Below, piece after piece: positions 5,675 to 13,032 of a stretch of 19,885 nucleotides of DNA (its first letter is position 1; each line of letters opens with the position of its first letter). The stretch is from Bacteroidales bacterium. GTDB taxonomy: Bacteria > Bacteroidota > Bacteroidia > Bacteroidales > Bacteroidaceae. The notes beneath the pieces are model-generated. The model was not told the DNA's origin. It searched no databases and saw only the letters and a list, made by a program, of their open reading frames with translations. The stretch is taken from assembly GCA_004554665.1 (NCBI GenBank), contig SFKY01000044.1, positions 1 to 19,885 of the forward strand, read 5' to 3'. Position numbers and translations under genes: made by a program.

Positions 5675-8407
5675 ATGACAAAGGAAACGAAGCAATGGAC
5701 ACCCGACGAAAGCCAGCAGCGCGTTATCGATGCAGAGGGTGGCTACCACTTGGTCTTGGCACCGCCGGGATGCGGCAAGACACAGATACTGACCGAGCGG
5801 GTGAGGCGGGCACATGATGCCGGCATTGCCTATACCGACATGCTCTGCCTCACATTCACCAACCGGGCTGCCCGCGGCATGCAGGAACGCATTGCGGGCT
5901 ACATCGCCGACGACAATCTCGCCCTCCTCTACGTGGGCAACATCCACCGTTTTTGCTCCCGCTACCTGTTTGAGCACCACATCGTCGCCTCAGGATCGGC
6001 CATTATCGATGATGACGATGCCCTCAGCATCCTTGCCCGCTATTTGGAGGAAGACGAAAACAGGGTCAAGGAGAGTCTTTACCGCCGACAGAGCTATGCG
6101 GAGATGATCCACTTCTCCCATTTCATGCACCAGATTGCCCACGGGCATCCCCGGCACCTGCGGTTGCATCCCGAATGTCTGACCTCTGAGGACATTGCGG
6201 CCATGAAATATATCTGCCAAATACAGCACAAGGAGTTTACTGCCGAACAAATGACCGACATGTACGAGCACGTGGACTTCTACAGGGACGCCACACGCAC
6301 GGCAGACTACGACATGGGCATCCAAGCCTCCATCCAGCGGTTGCTCACCAAGATGCGGTTTGCCCATGCCTATACGGCCTACTGCCGACAAAACAAGCTG
6401 TTGGATTTTGAAGACTTGCTGTTGCTCACCTACGACGCACTGACAGCACCCGATGCCGACATACACCGATACCCGTGGATACAGGTTGACGAGGTCCAGG
6501 ACCTCAATGCCATGCAACTGGCCATCATCGACCTCATTACCGACAGCGAGGCGGTGCAGACCCGAGGCACTGGCACCGTGATGTACCTCGGAGACGGCCA
6601 GCAGGCCATTTTCTCATTCATGGGTGCCAAACTCGACACACTCTCCATGCTTCGCGACCGATGCGACGGACACATCCACCACCTGCGAATCAACCACCGG
6701 TCGCCCCGACGGCTGCTGCAGGTGTTCAACGACTATGCGGCGGAGATGCTGCATGTGGCACCCGAACTGCTCCCTGCGCCCTCGGACAACGATTCTGACG
6801 ACATCAGGCTGCACATCCTCTCTGCCCCTACGCTGGAATCGGAGACGGAGATGGTGACTCGCTTTGCCGCCCAACTGCAACAGGTACATCCTGCCGACAC
6901 CACCGCCATCATCGTGACTGCCAACCGCGATGCCGACGCTATCAGCAGGTCGCTGGCGAGCAACAACATCGCACACTTCAAGGTCTCCGGACTCGACCTC
7001 TTTGCCTCGGCCGAAGTAAAACTGCTCTTCGCCCATCTGAATGTGCTGGCCAACGGCACCAACTTTATGGCATGGTCGCGCCTGCTGTGGGGACTGGGAG
7101 TGTACGAGACGCACGCGGCTGCACGGGCCTTGGTCCGCAAACTGCTCGTGCGGGCCATCCTGCCGTCAGACTTGCTCCGCAGCGATGGCAAGACCTATAC
7201 GCAAGACTTTGCAGACACGGTGGCGCAAGAGGAGGTGGTGGTGTTCGATACGGAGACCACCGGTCTCAACGTGTTTGAAGACGATATCATCCAGATAGCC
7301 GCCATGAAGATGCGGGGCGACACAATAACCGATGCACCGGGCTTCTGCATCCACATAGAGACCGAACGCCCCATCCCCGAGATGCTCGGCGATACGCCCA
7401 ACCCCATCCTCGCCGAGCGCCGTCGCCAGCATCTGTACAGCCATGAGGATGCCCTGCGCCGCTTCTTGGACTACGTGGGCGACAGACCGCTCGTCGGGCA
7501 CAATGTGGAGTTCGACTACCATATCCTCGACCACAACCTGCGCCGCTACCTGCCCTCACGGTCAATGGACGCGCACCCCATCCGACGGTTTGACACGCTC
7601 ACGCTGCTTCGCCTCTTCCATCCCGAACTGCTCAGCCACCGGCTGGACGACCTCCGCCGACAGCATCTCTTCGGACTCAGCGAAGACAACGCGCACTTGG
7701 CCGACGTGGATGTGGCCGATACCTGCAAGGTGGTGGCCCACTGTTTGGACAAATGCCGGGACGTGAGCGACCTCCAAGCCGAGTTTCTTTGCCAAAAGAG
7801 TATCCGCCAACGCGCCAACCTCCTCCAAAGCCGCTACGCAGAGAGGCATCGGCAGGCAAAGGAAAGGCTCTACGAACTGCCCACTGACAACAGCGAGCCA
7901 GCCATCGTCAGCGAACTGCGCTCGCTGTACCTGGAGCTGGCCGAGGCACGGCGCATCACGCCCAACAACAAGGTGGAATACGTGTTCCGCTACCTGGCAC
8001 ACGACGTTGTCGATGCCCAGGCGACACCCTACCTCATCACCCAACTGCAAAGGCATCTGCTCGACATCAACACGCTCAAAGAGGCTGACCTCTGTGGCTC
8101 GTCGGTCATCGATGAGCGCATCTTTGTCTCCACCGTACACAAGGCGAAAGGACTCGAGTTTGACAACGTGATAGTCTTCGACGTGGTCGACGGCCGCTAT
8201 CCCAACTATTACCATCGCCTCTCCACCGCCTATGTAGACGAGGACAAGCGCAAACTGTACGTGGCGCTCTCAAGGGCGAAACGCCGGCTGTACGTATCGT
8301 GGAACATGACCCGCATAGATACAAACAATCAGCCCCACAAACGGGAACTGTCACCGTTTATGAGGCCGATTCTCAAATATTTCGATACCCCGTCCGAGCA
8401 GGGCTAA
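5675..8407 (+). CDS. UvrD/PcrA-like superfamily 1 helicase with inserted DnaQ-type 3'-5' exonuclease domain
   Basis: This 910-residue protein has the superfamily 1A helicase motifs in order: Walker A LAPPGCGKT (28-36), motif Ia LTFTNRAA (59-66), motif Ic GNIHRF (88-93), Walker B VDEVQD (271-276), motif III LGDGQQAIFSFMGA (305-318), motif IV NHRSP (340-344), motif V STVHKAKGLEF (819-829) and motif VI KLYVALSRAKRRLYV (860-874). Between motifs IV and V, at about 515-695, lies a complete DEDDh exonuclease: VVFDTETTGL (Asp525, Glu527), LVGHNVEFD (Asp614) and HLADVD (His674, Asp679). One polypeptide would therefore unwind DNA with ATP and trim 3' ends, suggesting DNA repair or replication-fork processing. 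The helicase core is split by the insert rather than having the nuclease at one end. It has its own promoter and is not in an operon; the convergent transporter gene ends 3 bp away. Confidence 0.9.
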   Translation: MTKETKQWTPDESQQRVIDAEGGYHLVLAPPGCGKTQILTERVRRAHDAGIAYTDMLCLTFTNRAARGMQERIAGYIADDNLALLYVGNIHRFCSRYLFEHHIVASGSAIIDDDDALSILARYLEEDENRVKESLYRRQSYAEMIHFSHFMHQIAHGHPRHLRLHPECLTSEDIAAMKYICQIQHKEFTAEQMTDMYEHVDFYRDATRTADYDMGIQASIQRLLTKMRFAHAYTAYCRQNKLLDFEDLLLLTYDALTAPDADIHRYPWIQVDEVQDLNAMQLAIIDLITDSEAVQTRGTGTVMYLGDGQQAIFSFMGAKLDTLSMLRDRCDGHIHHLRINHRSPRRLLQVFNDYAAEMLHVAPELLPAPSDNDSDDIRLHILSAPTLESETEMVTRFAAQLQQVHPADTTAIIVTANRDADAISRSLASNNIAHFKVSGLDLFASAEVKLLFAHLNVLANGTNFMAWSRLLWGLGVYETHAAARALVRKLLVRAILPSDLLRSDGKTYTQDFADTVAQEEVVVFDTETTGLNVFEDDIIQIAAMKMRGDTITDAPGFCIHIETERPIPEMLGDTPNPILAERRRQHLYSHEDALRRFLDYVGDRPLVGHNVEFDYHILDHNLRRYLPSRSMDAHPIRRFDTLTLLRLFHPELLSHRLDDLRRQHLFGLSEDNAHLADVDVADTCKVVAHCLDKCRDVSDLQAEFLCQKSIRQRANLLQSRYAERHRQAKERLYELPTDNSEPAIVSELRSLYLELAEARRITPNNKVEYVFRYLAHDVVDAQATPYLITQLQRHLLDINTLKEADLCGSSVIDERIFVSTVHKAKGLEFDNVIVFDVVDGRYPNYYHRLSTAYVDEDKRKLYVALSRAKRRLYVSWNMTRIDTNNQPHKRELSPFMRPILKYFDTPSEQG

Positions 8408-8435
8408 CGACTATTGGCGTACCCGGGTAGCCCTG
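8399..8435. terminator. Possible shared terminator of convergent helicase and transporter genes
   Basis: The two stop codons are only 3 bp apart, so any terminator must lie inside coding sequence. CAGGGCTA (8399-8406) pairs with TAGCCCTG (8428-8435), and the loop holds the small palindrome ACCCGGGT (8421-8428). No T tract follows on either strand, so this is a weak call; read-through and antisense overlap are equally possible. Confidence 0.25.
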
Positions 8436-10414
8436 ATAAAGTAGATGATGAGCAAGAGGTAAGCTGCCAACGAGAGCAACTCGCTCAGGTTGTTGGCCCA
8501 CCAAGCATCGTAATTGAACTCGATTCCACCAAATTTGAGCAGCGCGCTCACCACACCCATCAGTGCTCCACCGGCAATGAAACCGCTGGCAATGAGCGTA
8601 CCCTTCTCTCCACGGGCATTGTTGGCTGCCTGATCCTTGCTGCGAGTGGTGACAAACCAGTTTACTGCTCCTCCCACTACCAACGGAATGTTGAGCTGGA
8701 TGGGGATAAACATACCCAGTGCAAAGGCCAGGGCCGAAATCTTGCAGCGGTCGAGCACCAAAGCTATCACAGCACCGATGCCATAGAGCAGCCAGGGGGC
8801 ACCCTGCCCGTTCATCAGCGGAGCGATAACAGCCGCCATCGCATGTGCCTGCGGGGCAGCGAGCTTGTCGCTTTGGAATCCGTAAGTCTTGTTGAGCAAT
8901 ATCATCACACCGGCCACAGTAGCAGCCGACACGATGGTACCGAGAAACTTCCATGTCTCCTGCTTCTTCGGAGTGGTTCCCAACCAGTAACCAATCTTGA
9001 GGTCGGTGACAAAACTACCCGACATCGACAGCGCCGTACATACCACAGCACCCATGAGCAGGGCGGCCAGCATACCGGCATTGCCCTTCAGACCCACAGC
9101 CACCATCACCACCGAGGCGAGGATAAGGGTCATCAGCGTCATGCCCGATACCGGATTGCTACCCACGATAGCGATGGCATTGGCTGCCACAGTGGTAAAG
9201 AGGAAAGCTATGACCGCCACCAAGAGGATGGCCACCACAGCGTGGAGCAGGTTGAAGTCCATCACACCGGCATAGAAGAACACGAAGGTGAGTAATATGG
9301 TGAGCACCGAACCGATGGCGATAATCTTGAACGAGATATCGCGCTGTGTACGCATCACCTCGTCTTGTGCGGCACCCTTGCCTTTCATCTCGCGGGCAGC
9401 CAGGCCCACAGCACCTCTAATGATGCCCCAACTCTTGATGATACCAATGACTCCCGCCATAGCGATGCCACCGATTCCGATGGACCGGGCGTAGGAGGTG
9501 AAGATCTGCTCAGGACTCATAGCACCCACGGCGGTGGTGATGGTAGGGTCCCACTGGTTGAGCACCGTATCGGGGAAGAGCAAGGCCATACCCGGCACAA
9601 TGACCCACCACACTGCCAAGGAGCCGAAGGTAATGATGGCAGCATAGCGTAGGCCGATGATATAGCCAAGACCAAGCACAGCGGCACCGGTATTGATTTT
9701 GAACACCAGTTTGGCATGGTCTGCCAACTGCTGACCCCACCCCATCACACGCGAGGTAAAATTCTCATTCCAAAGGCCGAAGGTAGCCACGATAAAGTCG
9801 TAAAGACCACCCACCGCACCAGCAATGAGCAACGGCTTGGCCTGACTGCCGCCCTTGGCACCCGACACCAGCACCTGCGTGGTAGCCGTGGCCTCGGGGA
9901 AGGGGTACTTGCCGTGCATGTCCTTGACAAAATATTTGCGGAAAGGTATCAGGAACAGGATACCGAGAATGCCTCCGAGCGACGAAGCGATAAACACTTT
10001 GAGGAAGTCGGCCTGCAAATCGAGCATATAAATGGCAGGCAACACAAAGATGGCACCAGCCACCACCGCTCCCGAGCACGCGCCGATGCTCTGGATGATG
10101 ACGTTCTCGCCCAAGGCATTCTTGCGCTTGGTGGCAGACGACACACCGATGGCTATAATGGCGATAGGGATGGCGGCCTCGAACACCTGTCCTACCTTGA
10201 GGCCAAGGTAGGCAGCGGCGGCAGAAAACAACACCACCATGAGCAAGCCCCATGTCACACTCCAAACATTCACCTCCGGGTACTGTCGGCCCGGACTCAT
10301 TACAGGCTGGTACTCCTCGCCCTCATGCAGCTCTCTAAAAGCGTTGTCGGGCAGCTGTACCGCGTCTTTCTCTTTTTCTTCCATACATTTAGTCGTTTGA
10401 TTGTTCCCGCCCAT
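8411..10414 (-). CDS. OPT family oligopeptide transporter
   Basis: The 667-residue polytopic protein has about 14-16 hydrophobic spans and a cytoplasmic-looking polar N-terminus of about 48 residues. Characteristic OPT stretches are WGLLMVVLFSAAAAYLGLKVGQVFEAAIPIAI (about 55-86) and the loop KYPFPEATATTQVLVSGAKGG (about 168-188). OPT transporters are proton-coupled importers of small peptides, glutathione or metal chelates through the inner membrane; bacterial members are mostly uncharacterised, so the substrate is unknown. Length fits the bacterial branch. The start may be the ATG at 10414 (MGGNNQTTKC) or the in-frame ATG at 10384 (MEEKEKD); promoter position allows both and no Shine-Dalgarno decides. 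It is transcribed alone, divergent from a secreted protease gene that could supply peptides (inference). Confidence 0.9.
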   Translation of the reverse strand: MGGNNQTTKCMEEKEKDAVQLPDNAFRELHEGEEYQPVMSPGRQYPEVNVWSVTWGLLMVVLFSAAAAYLGLKVGQVFEAAIPIAIIAIGVSSATKRKNALGENVIIQSIGACSGAVVAGAIFVLPAIYMLDLQADFLKVFIASSLGGILGILFLIPFRKYFVKDMHGKYPFPEATATTQVLVSGAKGGSQAKPLLIAGAVGGLYDFIVATFGLWNENFTSRVMGWGQQLADHAKLVFKINTGAAVLGLGYIIGLRYAAIITFGSLAVWWVIVPGMALLFPDTVLNQWDPTITTAVGAMSPEQIFTSYARSIGIGGIAMAGVIGIIKSWGIIRGAVGLAAREMKGKGAAQDEVMRTQRDISFKIIAIGSVLTILLTFVFFYAGVMDFNLLHAVVAILLVAVIAFLFTTVAANAIAIVGSNPVSGMTLMTLILASVVMVAVGLKGNAGMLAALLMGAVVCTALSMSGSFVTDLKIGYWLGTTPKKQETWKFLGTIVSAATVAGVMILLNKTYGFQSDKLAAPQAHAMAAVIAPLMNGQGAPWLLYGIGAVIALVLDRCKISALAFALGMFIPIQLNIPLVVGGAVNWFVTTRSKDQAANNARGEKGTLIASGFIAGGALMGVVSALLKFGGIEFNYDAWWANNLSELLSLAAYLLLIIYFIRATRVRQ

Positions 10415-10487
10415 GCATCCTCACACAAACGGTGTTAGGTCACTGATACGGGGAAACATTATTAAATTTAATTAATATATATGGTTA

Positions 10488-10518
10488 CAAAGATAAGCAA
10501 AAAGGCACACTCCGCAAA
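10488..10518 (-). promoter_or_regulatory. Promoter of the OPT transporter gene
   Basis: On the minus strand TTTG (10515-10518), a 19-bp spacer and TATCTTTG (10488-10495) match the Bacteroidetes consensus perfectly. It lies 73 bp upstream of the ATG at 10414. Confidence 0.75.
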
Positions 10519-10563
10519 GAAATCGGGCTGAATTTTCCCAACTCCGGCACACATGCCTGAGCT

Positions 10564-10622
10564 AAACGCCACCTTTACGACGCTAATCATGGCATTTACG
10601 ACTGCCAAATGCCGCATTTAGG
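10564..10622. repeat. Array 3 of the three-unit palindromic intergenic repeat
   Basis: Units are AAACGCCACCTTTACG (10564-10579), AATCATGGCATTTACG (10585-10600) and AAATGCCGCATTTAGG (10607-10622), with starts 21 and 22 bp apart. The third unit is the best palindrome (AAATGC-C-GCATTT). The array sits between the divergent promoters of the transporter and the protease, about 45 bp behind the first and 60 bp in front of the second, a position from which a bound protein could affect both. Confidence 0.78.
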
Positions 10623-10668
10623 TTTCGCGTATTCCATATCAATAACAACAATTGTGCACGAATAATAA

Positions 10669-10682
10669 TTTGGCAAGCCAAA
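10669..10682. repeat. Short inverted repeat beside the protease promoter
   Basis: TTTGGC-AA-GCCAAA is a perfect 6-bp inverted repeat ending one base before the -33 element of the protease promoter. It could be an operator half-site pair. It is short enough to occur by chance. Confidence 0.3.
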
Positions 10683-10683
10683 A

Positions 10684-10715
10684 CTTGCGCATCCTACAAG
10701 AATACACTATCTTTG
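10684..10715 (+). promoter_or_regulatory. Promoter of the M6 metalloprotease gene
   Basis: CTTG (10684-10687), a 20-bp spacer and TATCTTTG (10708-10715), a perfect TAnnTTTG box. The leader to ATG 10768 is about 45 nt. Confidence 0.7.
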
Positions 10716-10767
10716 CAAAAAATATTTCACACACACGAACGCCTCAAAGGCCAAAAACTTTCATCAT

Positions 10768-12972
10768 ATGGACTGTTTGAAAAAGAATCTGTTGCTGGCA
10801 TTTGCCCTCACCTTTACCCTCTCGCTCATGGCCGTCCCGGCACGGAGGGGCATCTGGCGCATGCTTACCCTCGTGGACGGCACACAGGTACGCGCCCAAC
10901 TGGTGGGCGATGAGTACGCACACTATTACCGTTCGGCCGACGGCAACGCCTACCTATACGATGAGACGGCAGATGGTTACCGTAAAACCGAACCCACAAC
11001 GCTGCGACAACAGGGAATGAGGAGGAGGACTCTGGCAGGCACAGCCGCCCGTCAGGCGCTCGTGGCCGACAAGGCAACCGCCACACAGGCTATGACAGGC
11101 AACAAGCGCGCGCTCATCATCCTGGCCGAGTTTCAGGACCAGAAGTTTGCCGACGGCGACGACCTCGCACGCTATCGCCGTATCGCCAACGAAGAAGGGT
11201 TCAGCGAAGGCCGCTTCAAGGGTAGTCTGCGCGACTATTTCAAGGCACAGAGCGATGGCCAGTTTGTCCTCGACTTCGATGTGGCCGGTCCTGTCACCCT
11301 CTCCAACTCAGTGTCTTACTATGGCGCCAACGACCGCTACGGCTACGACTTGCGTCCGGAAATAATGGTGGCCGAGGCTTGCCAAGCAGTGGATGACGAG
11401 GTAGACTTCTCTGCCTACGACTGGGACGGAGACGGTGAGGTAGAGCAGGTCTTCGTCATCTATGCCGGTCTGGGCGAGGCCAACGGAGGCGAGGAGACCA
11501 CCATCTGGCCCCACAAGTACAATCTGCGCTATGCCAACAAGGATCTGACACTCGATGGCGTGTATATAGACACCTACGCCTGCGGTGCAGAACTTGCCCC
11601 GATATGGAGCTACAACTGGACGACGGAAGAATTTGAACTGTCGGGAACCACCATCGACGGTATTGGCACCGTATGTCATGAGTTTTCGCACTGCCTGGGT
11701 TATCCCGACACTTATGATCTGGACTACGAGGGACGCTACGGCATGGGCAGTTGGGACCTGATGTGCTCGGGCAACTATAATGACGACGGATTCTGTCCAG
11801 CAGGCTACAATGCGTATGAGAAGATGATGGCAGGATGGCTCTCACCGACCGAATTGGCCGACGAAGACACGGAGGTGGATGCACTCAAACCCCTCAGCGA
11901 GGGTGGTGGCGCCTACATTATATATAATAGTGACCATCGGGACGAATACTACCTGATAGAAAACCGACAACGCACGGCATGGGATGCGTCGCTCCCGGCA
12001 GCGGGTATGATCGTCACCCACGTGGACTACAACAAGGACTGTTGGGACAACAATGTGGTCAACACGCCCGGCACTTACACCACGAGTATGGGCTACACCA
12101 CCAACTTTACCAATGACCACCAGCGGCTGACCATTGTCCATGCAGACAACGATGATGACAGCCAATACTGGGACTCGGGCAATCTATACTACAACAAAAC
12201 CACCGAGGCAGGTGACCCCTACCCCTACAATGGCAACAATGCGCTGACAGCCAGTAGCACGCCGGCTGCCAAAGTGTACAACGCCCATACCGACGGGTCG
12301 CTCTATCTGGGCAGGGGCATCACAGACATCACCCAACATGAAGATGGCACCATCAGTTTTCGCTATATAGCCTCGTCTCAGCCGGCTCCCACTCCCGTGG
12401 GCGATGTGTTCCATGAGTCTTTCGACCAGTGCAACGGCACAGGCGGCAACGACAGCCAATGGAGCGGAAGCATTGCCACCAAGTCGTTGCAGCCCGATGT
12501 GACGGGATGGAACGGCAGCAAGATGTACGGAGGCGACCGGTGTGCCCGCTTCGGCACCTCGAGTGTAAGGGGCGAGGTGACCAGTCCTACCTTCCAGCTC
12601 AACGGCAAGGCCACCCTCACTTTCCGCGCCGCTCCGTGGGGCTCCGACGGCACCAATCTTGAAGTGTACCTCGGCAGCACACGCATAGGGTCGTACACAA
12701 TGGCGAAGGAGAAGTGGACAGACTATACCGTGGACATCACGGGCAGCGGTGATTGCCGCCTCATCTTCTCGCCTGACCAGCGATTCTTCCTCGACGAGGT
12801 GCGTATCTATGTCGACAACGGAGGCAGCACCGCCATCGACAACAGTGTGCACGCCCCCACTCGGCGCCATGACGGCAAGGTGTACAGCCTGCAGGGCCAA
12901 TGCATCGGCACTAACCTCGGAAAGCTGCCGAAGGGCATCTACATCGTCAACGGGAAAAAGGTGATAAAATAA
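10768..12972 (+). CDS. Secreted M6 family zinc metalloprotease
   Basis: The 734-residue protein starts with a signal peptide (MDCLKKNLLLAFALTFTLSLMAVPA, cleavage about residue 23-25). A propeptide-like region (about 26-110) precedes the catalytic domain. The zinc site is HEFSHCLGYPD (304-314), the HExxHxxGxxD form of the immune inhibitor A-type peptidases, with YGMGSWDLMCSG (324-335) after it; DWDGDGEVEQVFVIYAG (218-234) is the typical calcium-binding-like stretch. From about 550 a beta-sandwich follows, and the end, KVYSLQGQCIGTNLGKLPKGIYIVNGKKVIK, resembles a short T9SS-type C-terminal signal. It probably acts outside the cell or on the surface, degrading protein for nutrition or host interaction. 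ATG 10768 fits the signal peptide and promoter. It is monocistronic and divergent from the OPT transporter. Confidence 0.92.
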   Translation: MDCLKKNLLLAFALTFTLSLMAVPARRGIWRMLTLVDGTQVRAQLVGDEYAHYYRSADGNAYLYDETADGYRKTEPTTLRQQGMRRRTLAGTAARQALVADKATATQAMTGNKRALIILAEFQDQKFADGDDLARYRRIANEEGFSEGRFKGSLRDYFKAQSDGQFVLDFDVAGPVTLSNSVSYYGANDRYGYDLRPEIMVAEACQAVDDEVDFSAYDWDGDGEVEQVFVIYAGLGEANGGEETTIWPHKYNLRYANKDLTLDGVYIDTYACGAELAPIWSYNWTTEEFELSGTTIDGIGTVCHEFSHCLGYPDTYDLDYEGRYGMGSWDLMCSGNYNDDGFCPAGYNAYEKMMAGWLSPTELADEDTEVDALKPLSEGGGAYIIYNSDHRDEYYLIENRQRTAWDASLPAAGMIVTHVDYNKDCWDNNVVNTPGTYTTSMGYTTNFTNDHQRLTIVHADNDDDSQYWDSGNLYYNKTTEAGDPYPYNGNNALTASSTPAAKVYNAHTDGSLYLGRGITDITQHEDGTISFRYIASSQPAPTPVGDVFHESFDQCNGTGGNDSQWSGSIATKSLQPDVTGWNGSKMYGGDRCARFGTSSVRGEVTSPTFQLNGKATLTFRAAPWGSDGTNLEVYLGSTRIGSYTMAKEKWTDYTVDITGSGDCRLIFSPDQRFFLDEVRIYVDNGGSTAIDNSVHAPTRRHDGKVYSLQGQCIGTNLGKLPKGIYIVNGKKVIK

Positions 12973-12983
12973 GGGCAAAGGAT

Positions 12984-13031
12984 TAAAAAAAAGGCGATGG
13001 CAGTTGGTTCTGTCATCGCCTTTAATATTTT
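12984..13031. terminator. Bidirectional terminator between the protease gene and clpB
   Basis: AAAGGCGATGGCA (12990-13002) pairs with TGTCATCGCCTTT (13011-13023), 13 bp with one G-T mismatch, over an 8-nt loop. An A run precedes the stem (12984-12992), giving a T tract for the minus strand, and TTTAATATTTTG follows on the plus strand. It can end both convergent transcripts. Confidence 0.85.
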
Positions 13032-13032
13032 G

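Noticed and set aside
8399..8435. Strong terminator between helicase and transporter
   Set aside because: No T tract on either strand; retained only as a low-confidence stem.
8414..9295. 293-residue plus-strand frame opposite the OPT transporter gene
   Set aside because: It mirrors a hydrophobic membrane protein, giving a His/Gln/Thr-rich product with no domain; typical antisense shadow.
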